From Acidimicrobiaceae bacterium (lineage in GTDB: Bacteria; Actinomycetota; Acidimicrobiia; Acidimicrobiales; Palsa-688): a DNA stretch of 12,880 bases. The stretch spans positions 6,788 to 19,667 of the forward strand of contig PMHU01000072.1 of NCBI GenBank assembly GCA_003156795.1, given 5' to 3'. Numbering within the stretch: the stretch's first letter is position 1; the number at the start of each line of letters is the position of its first letter. The notes beneath the pieces are model-generated. The model was given only the letters and a program-made list of their open reading frames with translations, was not told the origin of the DNA and ran no database searches. Shown here piece after piece: positions 1 to 6,979 of this stretch. A program made the position numbers and the translations under genes.

Positions 1-2
1 CC

Positions 3-278
3 GAGACGCTCGAGCCGATACAGGTCGAGGCGGTGTTCCTGGATGCCATGTACGGTACGCCGAGGATTGAGGCACAGGTTCCACCGCGAGACGAGGCGAC
101 GTGGCAATCGATACGCCAGTTCGTCACGCGATACGACGTCGGCACCGTGGTCGTCGATCCGATCGGTCACAACCCTGGGCTGGCCATCTCCTATCTCACG
201 GCTGCTCTCGGCCGGCCACCCCTTTCCGAGGGTGGCGTCGACGTCTGGTATGGCGCCAACGGTGTCGGTTCCTCATGA
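3..278 (+). CDS. C-terminal end of a probable membrane protein (partial)
   Basis: The reading frame is open from the window edge, with no stop upstream of the first possible internal start (GTG at 33), so this is the tail of a longer gene beginning outside the window. The visible ~91 residues are soluble and alternate helices and strands, with a segment VGTVVVDPIGHNPG followed by a helix and a final GGVDVWYG. This layout resembles the extracytoplasmic C-terminal region of large actinobacterial GT-C or YfhO-like membrane proteins of glycan assembly, but no diagnostic motif is present, so the family is a guess. Its TGA stop overlaps the ATG of the methyltransferase (ATGA, 275-278), so the two are probably translationally coupled and part of one + strand operon. 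Confidence 0.55.
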   Translation, partial: ETLEPIQVEAVFLDAMYGTPRIEAQVPPRDEATWQSIRQFVTRYDVGTVVVDPIGHNPGLAISYLTAALGRPPLSEGGVDVWYGANGVGSS

Positions 279-1552
279 GCGACGACCACTACGGCGACGC
301 CGCACGCCTGGAGCACGTTCGAAGTAACTGGAACGAGTTCGGGCGTCGAAATCCCATCTCGGCCATCGACTCGGGACTTCCGACGCAAGATTGGGACGCC
401 TTCTTCGCCTCGGGTGAGAGGGTCGTCAGCGGTCTCCTCGACCGCGTCCGAGAGGCGGGGATGGTGCCGATCCGAGGCGCTGCGCTCGATTTCGGATGCG
501 GCGTCGGGCGCCTGACCCAGGCGCTGGCAGCCCGCTTCGAGCGGACCACCGGTGTCGACGTGGCAGAATCGATGATCGACCGGGCCCGGTCGTTCAACCG
601 GTTTCCCGACCGCTGTGAATACGTCCTCAACGATTCACCCGACCTGTCCCGGTTCGGGAACGGTTCGTTCGACTTCGTGTGCAGCGTCCTGGTGCTGCAG
701 CACGTCGGACCGACTCTTGCGCAGCGGTACGTGGAGGAACTGGTGAGGGTACTGCGCCCCGGCGGGGTGGCGATCTTCCAGCTCCCGAGCGCTCTGTTGG
801 TAGCCACGTCGCTACCCAACGGACCGGATGGGATGCCGTCTAGCTATCTTGCGGAGATTCGTCTGACGGGCCCCGAGGAGCGGCAGGTCATCCAGGCCCC
901 TGATCCGATAGCCCTGACATTGACCGTGACGAACCAAGGTTCGACGGTATGGCTTCCCGGCCACCAGATCCGGGTCGGCAAGCGCTGGTTGTATGCCGAC
1001 AACGGTCGTGTGGTGGAACCCGAGGATGACGGCACGCGCGTGGCCCTGCCGGGCGCGGTCGAGGCCGGCGCTTCCGTCGAAGTGGTGCTCGTCGCGGCAA
1101 CGCCGTCGCGGCCGGGTGAGTATCTCCTCGAGGTCGACCTGGTGCAGGAAGGTGTGACCTGGTTCGGTGACCATGGCTCGCCGACACTCCTCGTGGAGTG
1201 CAAGGTCGTGGAGATCGAGGGCAGTGCCCTTGAAAGCGGTGGACAGACGGCGGGGATCGTCCCTCGCATGGAAATGGATGGTGTCCCAAGGGAGCTCGTA
1301 TCGGAGTCTGTCGCGGCGGCCGGTGGGGTCGTGGTCGCGGCCCTGGACGATCATTCCGCTGGGCCGGAGTGGCAAAGCTACCTCTACGTGGTCAAGAAGC
1401 CTCGGCGAACCAGTGACGGGCGGAGATGGCGCTGGCTCAGAAGGCAGCCCGCCTCGGAGAAAGTTCTGGCCCCGGCGATGTCGTCGGCCGGTGACGCACC
1501 CGTGCTCCAACCCCCGCCGGCCCGAAATAGCGTGCGTCGGTGCCTCCGGTGA
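275..1552 (+). CDS. SAM-dependent methyltransferase with nested Ig-like domain
   Basis: This 425-aa class I methyltransferase probably methylates a sugar or glycan made by the neighbouring genes; the substrate is unknown. The SAM-binding motif I is LDFGCGVGRLT (about residues 71-81), followed by the acidic strand end GVDVAESM (93-100) and the strand DFVCSVLVLQHV (133-144) with RVLRPGGVAIFQLPS (158-172). From about 195 to 310 a beta-sandwich resembling NBR1-type Ig-like domains is inserted (LTVTNQGSTVWLPG, then PGEYLLEVDLV and WFGDHGS). The fold then seems to resume with an alpha-beta segment (VPRELVSESVAAAGG, AGPEWQSYLYVV, 337-373), and a basic, low-complexity tail ends the protein. I chose ATG 275 because it overlaps the upstream stop (ATGA) and lies just before the conserved region; the open frame extends upstream to 101 without support. 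The stop overlaps the next gene as GTGA. Confidence 0.88.
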   Translation: MSDDHYGDAARLEHVRSNWNEFGRRNPISAIDSGLPTQDWDAFFASGERVVSGLLDRVREAGMVPIRGAALDFGCGVGRLTQALAARFERTTGVDVAESMIDRARSFNRFPDRCEYVLNDSPDLSRFGNGSFDFVCSVLVLQHVGPTLAQRYVEELVRVLRPGGVAIFQLPSALLVATSLPNGPDGMPSSYLAEIRLTGPEERQVIQAPDPIALTLTVTNQGSTVWLPGHQIRVGKRWLYADNGRVVEPEDDGTRVALPGAVEAGASVEVVLVAATPSRPGEYLLEVDLVQEGVTWFGDHGSPTLLVECKVVEIEGSALESGGQTAGIVPRMEMDGVPRELVSESVAAAGGVVVAALDDHSAGPEWQSYLYVVKKPRRTSDGRRWRWLRRQPASEKVLAPAMSSAGDAPVLQPPPARNSVRRCLR

Positions 1553-2508
1553 GCGCCCGCGTCAGGAGAGCGCCAGTGCTCGTCACCGGTGGTGCGGGCT
1601 TTATCGGGGCCGCCCTGGTTAGGAACCTGTTGGCCGTGGGCTGCCGTGTTCGAATCCTGGACAACCTCTCGACTGGAGTGGCGTCGCACCTGACCGGCAC
1701 CGAGGTGGAGCTGATGAGGGGCGACGTTTGTTGTGAGGCGGATGTCGACGCCTCGCTTGCCGGCGTGGGCCAAGTCGTACACCTGGCCGCGGCCGGTTCG
1801 GTCATGAGTTCGGCGACGGACCCGGTGGCCAACTTCGAAGCCAACGTGGTCGGCACCTTCAACCTCCTCGATCGCGCTCGGCGAGCCGGAGTGGAGCGGG
1901 TAGTGCTGGCGTCCACCGGCGGAGCGCTGTTCGGCCAGGCCGAACCTCCGGTGGACGAGAGTACCGTGCCGTCGCCGATCTCACCCTACGGGGCCAGCAA
2001 GCTCGCCGCCGAGGGATACGCCCGAGCCTTTGCCCACACATACAAGATGCGGACGATCGCTCTGCGTTTTGGCAACGTCTACGGACCCTGGAGCGAGCGT
2101 AAACGGGGTGCCGTGACGGCCTTCTTCCAAGCCATCGAGTCGAAACGTCCGATCGTCATCTACGGGGACGGGGCGGCCTCGCGCGACTTCATCTACGTCG
2201 ACGACGTGGCGCAGGGAATCGTTCGCTCGCTGGATGCCGACCTGCCGGCGGCCACGGTTATGCACATCTGCTCCGGCGTTGAGACCTCCGTCTCGTGCCT
2301 GGCTGAGCTGTGCCGCCAGGTGGCTGGGGCGCCCGACCACCCGATCGTGTACCACGAGAAGCGGGCGGTGGAGGTGGTGCGCACCTTCGCCAGCTATGAC
2401 CTGGCGCGGTGTCTTGTCGGTTTCCGACCCACGGTGGACATGGCCACCGGGCTGGCCCGGACTTGGGCGTGGCTTAGGGACGAGGCGCCCCGCCTCCGAG
2501 AGCTCTGA
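1549..2508 (+). CDS. NAD-dependent sugar-nucleotide epimerase/dehydratase
   Basis: This is an extended short-chain dehydrogenase (SDR) of about 319 aa, of the UDP-glucose 4-epimerase/dehydratase type, probably acting on a nucleotide sugar in the cytoplasm. Visible hallmarks are the nucleotide-binding GGAGFIG (14-20), the acidic LDNLSTG after beta-2, VVHLAAAGSV, the Ser/Thr pair in ASTGG (about 122-123) and the catalytic Tyr/Lys in SPYGASKLAAE (Y147, K151). RFGNVYGPW and the later RDFIYVDDVAQG are typical of sugar epimerases. GTG 1549 is preferred because its GTGA overlaps the methyltransferase stop; GTG 1540 in the same frame would add three residues. The stop is shared with the next ATG (TGATG). 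The exact substrate (UDP-Glc/Gal, GlcNAc or other) cannot be told from motifs. Confidence 0.9.
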   Translation: MSARVRRAPVLVTGGAGFIGAALVRNLLAVGCRVRILDNLSTGVASHLTGTEVELMRGDVCCEADVDASLAGVGQVVHLAAAGSVMSSATDPVANFEANVVGTFNLLDRARRAGVERVVLASTGGALFGQAEPPVDESTVPSPISPYGASKLAAEGYARAFAHTYKMRTIALRFGNVYGPWSERKRGAVTAFFQAIESKRPIVIYGDGAASRDFIYVDDVAQGIVRSLDADLPAATVMHICSGVETSVSCLAELCRQVAGAPDHPIVYHEKRAVEVVRTFASYDLARCLVGFRPTVDMATGLARTWAWLRDEAPRLREL

Positions 2509-3377
2509 TGGGGCTCGGCCCGACTGACTTCGCGTCCCAAAGGGCCTTTGCCGCCTTCGTGGACGAATACGGGGCGGGATCGGCGGCGCCGGTGGTGGTG
2601 GTGATCCCGGCTTATAACGAGGAGGAGTGCGTGGCCGCGGTGGCGGCGGGCGTGCCCAAGATGGTGTCCGGTCTCGAAACGGAGGTGATCGTCGTCGACG
2701 ACGGGTCGGGCGACGAGACCTCGGCCCAGGCCCGAGCCGGCGGGGCCCTGGTCTGCCGTCTCGAGCACAACTGTGGCCAGGGCGCGGCATTCCGGCTCGG
2801 CTACCGGTTGGCCGTGGCCCGCGGTGCCCGCTACATCGCCACCGTCGACGCCGACGGCCAGTCCGACCCCGCCGAAATTCCCGCCCTGCTGGAGCCTGTC
2901 CTGTCGGGGCGGGCCGACTTCGCCAACGGGTCGCGCCGTCTGGGGACGTCCGAGACCCGGGACCGGGTGCGCAAGGTGGGGGTGGTCGTCTTTGCCACGC
3001 TGGTGTCGGTCCTGGTCCGTCGGCGCATCACGGACCCCGCCAACGGACTGAGGGCCTTCCGTTCCGAGGTGGTCGAGACCGTTCCGCTGCGGCAGTCGCA
3101 GTACCAGTCTTCGGAGCTCCTGATTGGTGCCGTCGCCCACGGTTTCCACGTCGTCGAGGTACCCGTAGTCGTGCGGGAGCGCCGGGCCGGCACGACCAAG
3201 AAGGGCGGCAACCTGGTCTATGGCATGGGGTTCGGCCGAGCCGTGCTGATCACCTGGTGGACACAACGCGGCGCGGCGCGGCGACGTTGGCGTTCGGCCG
3301 CCAGCTCACAGTCGGGGGGATCACTTCGGCGCGAACCCGGTGGCGGTACCGCTCGACGACCGACAGGAGACTGCTGA
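2508..3377 (+). CDS. Family 2 glycosyltransferase (DPM1-like)
   Basis: This 289-aa GT-A fold transferase resembles polyprenyl-phosphate sugar synthases, which move a sugar from a nucleotide donor to a lipid phosphate or glycan acceptor on the cytoplasmic face. Motifs seen are VVIPAYNEEE (31-40), IVVDDGSGDE (61-70), the metal-binding DADGQ (114-118), ITDPANGLRAF (174-184) and RRAGTTKKGG (225-234). No membrane anchor is visible. ATG 2508 shares one base with the epimerase stop, so the + strand genes form an operon. The conserved core ends near residue 251. The remaining ~38 residues are Arg/Ser/Gly-rich and are read through DNA that codes for the tail of sqdB on the other strand, so they probably have no conserved function. 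Sugar and acceptor are unknown. Confidence 0.88.
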   Translation: MGLGPTDFASQRAFAAFVDEYGAGSAAPVVVVIPAYNEEECVAAVAAGVPKMVSGLETEVIVVDDGSGDETSAQARAGGALVCRLEHNCGQGAAFRLGYRLAVARGARYIATVDADGQSDPAEIPALLEPVLSGRADFANGSRRLGTSETRDRVRKVGVVVFATLVSVLVRRRITDPANGLRAFRSEVVETVPLRQSQYQSSELLIGAVAHGFHVVEVPVVVRERRAGTTKKGGNLVYGMGFGRAVLITWWTQRGAARRRWRSAASSQSGGSLRREPGGGTARRPTGDC

Positions 3378-4434
3378 GGAATTCGTCGTCCATCAGATTG
3401 GGGACGAGTCCGAGATCGACGAGGCGGGTGTGGGCAGCCTGATAATAGTGGTGTTCGGCCTCCACCCTGGGATCTTCCACCGACTCGATCCGGCACCTCC
3501 CCGGGTACACGCGGCTGATCGATTGGGCGATCTGGCCCACCGACTTCTGCTCGGTGAACTGATTGAAGACCCGGAACTCTCCGGCCTCGGGCGGGTTCTC
3601 GGCCGCGATCCGGATGCAGTCGACGGCATCGATCAGGTTGATCACACCTCGGGTCTGGCCGCCGGCTCCGTAGACGGTCAGGGGATAACCGATGGCGGCC
3701 TGGACGGCGAAGCGGTTGAGGACGGTACCGAAGACCTGGTCGTAGTCGAAGCGGGTGGCCAACACTGGATCGCAGCCGGACTCCTCTGTCCAGTGGCCGT
3801 ACACCACACCCTGGTTGAGGTCGGTGGCTCTCAGGTTCCAGGTCCGACAGGCGAACTCGACGTTGTGGCTGTCGTGGACCTTGGAGAGGTGGTACATGGA
3901 ACCAGCTCGTTTGGGGTAGAGGACCCGGTCGGTCCGCCCTTTGTGGGAAACCGTCAGCCAACCCTCCTCGATGTCGATATTCGGGGTGCCGTACTCGCCC
4001 ATGGTGCCCAGCTTGATCAGGTGGATCCGAGGGTCTAGCTCTGCGATGGCGAAGACCACATTGAGCGTGCCGACCACGTTGTTGACCTGGGTGAAGACGG
4101 CGTGCTCCCGATCGATCATCGAGTATGGAGCGGACCGTTGCTCGCCGAAGTGGACGACCGTGTCGGGCCTAAAGGCGCGCAAGGAGGCGTGCACGAAACC
4201 TGCGTCGCGAAGGTCGCCGACGAAGACGTCCATCCGTCGGCCGGATACGCGCGTCCAGGCGTCGATCCGATCCGGCAGTGCGGCGATCGGTACCAGGCTC
4301 TCGTACCCGAGCTCACGGTCCCAGGCCCGCCGGGCCAGGTTGTCGAGCACGCCCACCTCATGGCCGGCCGCTGACAGGTGGAGGGCGCAAGGCCATCCCA
4401 GGTAGCCGTCGCCTCCGAGTATCAGTATGCGCAA
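3250..4434 (-). CDS. sqdB: UDP-sulfoquinovose synthase
   Basis: This enzyme makes UDP-sulfoquinovose from UDP-glucose and sulfite with bound NAD, the committed step to sulfoquinovosyl lipids or glycans. The 394-aa protein follows the SQD1/SqdB pattern almost throughout: GGDGYLG (7-13), FGEQRSAPYSMID (96-108), LGTMGEYGTPNIDIEEG (142-158), YHLSKVHDSHN (181-191), RATDLNQGVVYG (202-213), GGQTRG (258-263), EFRVFNQFTEQ (286-296) and DPRVEAEHHYY (321-331). T144, Y181 and K185 match the catalytic Thr/Tyr/Lys of plant SQD1. The start is TTG at 4434, supported by AGGGAG seven bases upstream. The ~27 residues after the conserved core are a variable tail overlapping the convergent GT2 gene. The upstream - strand GT4 gene is 254 bp away and may be co-transcribed; it could be the sulfoquinovosyl transferase, but that is inference. 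Confidence 0.95.
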   Translation of the reverse strand: MRILILGGDGYLGWPCALHLSAAGHEVGVLDNLARRAWDRELGYESLVPIAALPDRIDAWTRVSGRRMDVFVGDLRDAGFVHASLRAFRPDTVVHFGEQRSAPYSMIDREHAVFTQVNNVVGTLNVVFAIAELDPRIHLIKLGTMGEYGTPNIDIEEGWLTVSHKGRTDRVLYPKRAGSMYHLSKVHDSHNVEFACRTWNLRATDLNQGVVYGHWTEESGCDPVLATRFDYDQVFGTVLNRFAVQAAIGYPLTVYGAGGQTRGVINLIDAVDCIRIAAENPPEAGEFRVFNQFTEQKSVGQIAQSISRVYPGRCRIESVEDPRVEAEHHYYQAAHTRLVDLGLVPNLMDDEFLSSLLSVVERYRHRVRAEVIPPTVSWRPNANVAAPRRVVSTR

Positions 4435-4441
4435 TTGCCAG

Positions 4442-4447
4442 CTCCCT
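4442..4447 (-). promoter_or_regulatory. Ribosome-binding site setting the TTG start of sqdB
   Basis: On the - strand AGGGAG lies seven bases before the TTG at 4434-4432. No in-frame ATG or GTG lies near this position, and the protein starts directly with the nucleotide-binding strand RILILGGDG, so this site decides the rare TTG start. Confidence 0.7.
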
Positions 4448-4450
4448 GTG

Positions 4451-4474
4451 CGGCGGATCGATCATAAGCCGCCG
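4451..4474 (-). other. Small inverted repeat in the sqdB leader
   Basis: CGGCGG (4451-4456) and CCGCCG (4469-4474) can pair across a 12-base loop, just upstream of the sqdB ribosome-binding site. It could form a leader hairpin that affects translation, but a 6-bp GC stem is expected fairly often in DNA of this composition. Confidence 0.25.
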
Positions 4475-4617
4475 AAGTGTCACAACCGCGGACTCACGCC
4501 TTCGAGGAGGGATCATGGCCGCGGACCCCGGACGGGCGAGCCGGTCCAGGAGTGAGCCAGCCTCCACCCCAGACTAGCCGGGGGAGCTACAACCAGCGGA
4601 CCCACTGATCCGGCAAA

Positions 4618-4651
4618 GGGCGGTGTAATTGGCGATCGGGTGCCACCGCCC
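4618..4651. terminator. Inverted repeat after the GT4 gene, possible terminator
   Basis: GGGCGGTG (4618-4625) and CACCGCCC (4644-4651) form a perfect 8-bp stem with an 18-base loop in the 254-bp gap between the GT4 stop (4689) and sqdB. There is no T-tract, so intrinsic termination is uncertain. If it does terminate, sqdB would need its own promoter between about 4450 and 4610. I see no protein-coding gene in this gap. Confidence 0.35.
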
Positions 4652-4688
4652 TCCACACCCGGCTGCCGTTGCGTTCCTCGGAGCTCAA

Positions 4689-6428
4689 CTACGCGTCGGC
4701 GCCGAAGGTGTCGTCCTCATTCAGAAGTCGTCGTATGACGCCGGCGTATGCGGCCCGGCGCCGACCTGAATCGTGCCGGTCGAGCACCCGCGTACGCGCA
4801 GAGTTGATAATGGCCGCCCGCTCGTCGTCTGAGGCTCGTAGCGCCCGATCAATGGCGGCGGCCAGGCTGACAACGTTGGACGGCTCGCACAGGAACCCGG
4901 TTTCTCCGTCCGTGACTATTTCGGAGACGCCACCGACGTCGGTGCCAACGACGGGAACGCCGCAGGCCATTGCCTCGAGCAAGACACCGGGTTGCACTTC
5001 GTCATCGGATGCGCTGACTGCGACGTCGGCCATCGCGTACCAGGGCACCACGTCACTGGAAAACGGAAGGATGTGGACGCTGTCGGTGAGATCCCGAGCG
5101 GCAACGTAGCGGCGCAGTCCGCTCTCGTACGGCCCACCCAAGGCGCCGGCGAGCACAAGGTGGGCATCAGGGTGTTGCTTGCGGATCAGTGGGAAGGCCT
5201 GGACTAGCACGGCTTGGCCTTTGCGGGGCACGATAGCGCCGACGCACACCACGACGGGGGTGTCCTGTTCGACACCTAGCCGGGTGCGCACGTCAAACCG
5301 CCGCACGCCGCGGAGTCGTGCAGTCAGGTCGGCCACATCTATGGCATTGTTGATAACGACGAAGTCGGAGCCGGGCCGATAGTTGCGGTAATGGTGCTCG
5401 GTGGCGGCGCTGACCAAGACGATCTCGTCTGCTTCGTGGAAGGCGGCCTCGGCTCGATCGAATACGGCAAGGCGGCTACTCTCGCCCATCCAGGAAGCCC
5501 AGAAGATGGACAGCGGTCCCTGTTCGTGCACAAGCCAGACGACCGGTAACCCAAGGCGGCGTGCTACGTCCACCGCCCAGAATGGGATCAGCGTGTTGAC
5601 AATGACCGCGTCAAATTCTCCGGGAGCGAAGTGGCTCACGAGATCGTCAACGGCTCGTTGATACGCGTCGTGCCGATCGAGCGGCGGATTGGCTTGGAGC
5701 TCGATGCGGGCGCCGATGGTTTCGACTTCGGATCTCATTGGCCCGTCCTCAGGAGCGATGACAGTCGCGCCGGCCGGCTGAATGCCGGCGAGGACGTCGA
5801 GCAATGCGAGTTGCGCGCCGCCGCGCCGGAGGTCGTGTGCGAAGATGAGAAACCGAGGTTGTTTCAGCCGGGGTGTGCGCGCCTGGCTGTGCCGAAACAC
5901 CCTCAGGCGTTGAGGCCGAAGGTCTCCTGGAACGATTGCAATCTCGCGTCGGCCGAGTAGTGTTTCGGCACCGTCAGTGGTACCGACGACCGCTTCGATC
6001 GTGGCGCGCTCGGTGACGTTGTCAAGCGCGGCGAGGTCGACCCATGTCTCGAACCCGGCAATGGCTGCTTCGGGTACATCGAGTACCACATTGACGTCTG
6101 GTCTTGGTAATCCGAGGCGCGCCCGGGCCATCTGGACGCCGTTGACAAAGATGTCGACGCGCGACACGGGATGCGGATGTACGACCGCCCAGCCAGTTAC
6201 ATACAACGGTCCACGCACGACTTCCACCCCATCCGCGGGATGGTCGAGTCCACCTGCAGTCCGAGAGATCTCGGCCGGGCACTCAGTCGCTACAAGTTCT
6301 GCAGGATGAGCACTGGGCGACCGCCAATCGGCCTGCTTCGACTCGCCTTCTGACCCGCTGGCCTGATCGACGGGGTCGGGCGCGACAGACTCCTTGCCGC
6401 CAGGATCGGGTGGACGCTCCTCCCTCAT
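4689..6428 (-). CDS. GT4 glycosyltransferase with N-terminal beta-rich domain
   Basis: This 579-aa protein is a GT-B retaining glycosyltransferase (GT4 family) acting in glycan or glycolipid assembly. The first ~65 residues are polar and disordered. Residues ~66-165 form a beta-rich module (PLYVTGWAVVHPHPVSRVDIFVNG) of the kind attached to some bacterial transferases. The GT4 part runs from ~192 (RFLIFAHDLRRGGAQ) to the end, with VCVGAIVPRKGQAVLVQAF (395-412), ILPF and the EX7E motif (E477 and E485, in DDEVQPGVLLEAMACG) followed by GVPVVGTDVGGVSEIV. ATG 6428 has no strong ribosome-binding site and starts 10 bases after the stop of the truncated GT tail, which fits an ancestral operon. SQDG synthase (SqdX) is also GT4, so a sulfoquinovosyl transferase is possible, but the extra N-terminal domain differs from what I know of SqdX. 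Confidence 0.88.
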   Translation of the reverse strand: MREERPPDPGGKESVAPDPVDQASGSEGESKQADWRSPSAHPAELVATECPAEISRTAGGLDHPADGVEVVRGPLYVTGWAVVHPHPVSRVDIFVNGVQMARARLGLPRPDVNVVLDVPEAAIAGFETWVDLAALDNVTERATIEAVVGTTDGAETLLGRREIAIVPGDLRPQRLRVFRHSQARTPRLKQPRFLIFAHDLRRGGAQLALLDVLAGIQPAGATVIAPEDGPMRSEVETIGARIELQANPPLDRHDAYQRAVDDLVSHFAPGEFDAVIVNTLIPFWAVDVARRLGLPVVWLVHEQGPLSIFWASWMGESSRLAVFDRAEAAFHEADEIVLVSAATEHHYRNYRPGSDFVVINNAIDVADLTARLRGVRRFDVRTRLGVEQDTPVVVCVGAIVPRKGQAVLVQAFPLIRKQHPDAHLVLAGALGGPYESGLRRYVAARDLTDSVHILPFSSDVVPWYAMADVAVSASDDEVQPGVLLEAMACGVPVVGTDVGGVSEIVTDGETGFLCEPSNVVSLAAAIDRALRASDDERAAIINSARTRVLDRHDSGRRRAAYAGVIRRLLNEDDTFGADA

Positions 6429-6438
6429 CGAATGGATG

Positions 6439-6657
6439 TCAGCCAGTCAACTTACTGACCAGCACGCGGCTCGCCACTGAATGTTTGGTGGCCATGTCCT
6501 GGCGCGCCGCTTGTCCCTTCTCTCGGGCGATCCGTGGCGCCGCGAATACGACTCGCACGGCGCGGGCGGCCCCGTCAAGGTCCGGGTCGGTCCACTCTCC
6601 GTCGGGCTGAGTAGGGTCGCAACCAGGCGGGACCTCAGTCATGCGACAGCTATACAC
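6439..6657 (-). pseudogene. C-terminal remnant of a GT4-type glycosyltransferase
   Basis: The - strand reads VPPGCDPTQPDGEWTDPDLDGAARAVR and then an Arg/Ala-rich helix ending in MATKHSVASRVLVSKL. This matches the closing segment of GT4-like transferases (the P-x-G-C-x-P, then E/DW-A/T-DPD followed by helices with a late AR-x-D). Only ~70 residues remain where a full enzyme has about 350 or more. There is no GT motif upstream of ~6657, and the open frame up to 6795 is unrelated. An ATG at 6642 could allow a 67-aa product, but it would lack the active site. The stop lies 10 bases before the GT4 start. The break lies between 6657 and the tRNA fragment at 6829, so the gene was probably cut by a rearrangement at the island edge. 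Confidence 0.6.
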
Positions 6658-6808
6658 GGGCGCAACCGTTTCGTCTAGTCCCTGACGATCTCCTCCTCGA
6701 CAAATAGCCGATCCCAGCAGACGGTCGGCGACCCCGAACATCCGATCTGCAACGCGGAGATGGCCGCCCGAGCGATCCCTCACAGCTACAAACAACCCAA
6801 CGGTTTCC

Positions 6809-6824
6809 GATGTCTCGCGACATC
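6809..6824. terminator. Hairpin next to the tRNA fragment
   Basis: GATGTC and GACATC form a perfect 6-bp stem around a 4-base loop (TCGC on +, GCGA on -), four bases beyond the 3' end of the tRNA-Glu fragment. On the - strand it sits where a tRNA terminator would be, but there is no T-tract. It could instead be a protein-binding arm site or the remnant of an IS end. Confidence 0.35.
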
Positions 6825-6828
6825 AGAT

Positions 6829-6876
6829 TGGCACCCCAACGGGATTCGAACCCGTGCTGCCGCCTTGAAAGGGCGG
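6829..6876 (-). tRNA. tRNA-Glu (UUC) 3' fragment, attachment-site scar
   Basis: Read on the - strand, the segment carries an anticodon stem-loop (CCGCC, loop CTTTCAA, GGCGG; anticodon TTC = Glu), a 5-base variable region, a T arm (ACGGG, loop TTCGAAT, CCCGT), a 3' acceptor strand and a final CCA. The 5' half is missing: the upstream bases (6877-6905) have no D arm and only four bases that could pair with the acceptor. Loss of everything before the anticodon stem is the normal result of integration by tyrosine recombinases that use the tRNA anticodon-to-3'-end block as the core site. The acceptor side seems one base short if G-CCA is kept, which is consistent with a non-functional copy. No integrase lies in the window. 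Confidence 0.75.
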
Positions 6877-6979
6877 TTCAGGTGACTTTTCCGAACAGGT
6901 GTTCCCCGGCAATTGGGCCTCTGACTAGGACTTTCGCGTTCGGCGGGTGCCAGCGGCTGTCACCGAATTACGGCCCGTT

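Noticed and set aside
101..274. Upstream extension of the methyltransferase frame
   Set aside because: It overlaps the preceding gene in another phase, is Arg-rich and has no domain; ATG 275 in the ATGA overlap is the better start.
812..1510. Long - strand frame opposite the methyltransferase
   Set aside because: It is an antisense shadow with biased composition (His/Arg/Pro-rich) and no motif.
3340..4038. Long + strand frame opposite sqdB
   Set aside because: The - strand protein is an unmistakable SqdB; this frame merely mirrors it.
6658..6795. N-terminal part of the 118-aa frame joined to the glycosyltransferase remnant
   Set aside because: It shows no glycosyltransferase motif and looks like random open sequence fused to the remnant.
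6829..6905. Complete tRNA gene
   Set aside because: There is no D arm and no acceptor 5' strand upstream of the anticodon stem on the - strand.
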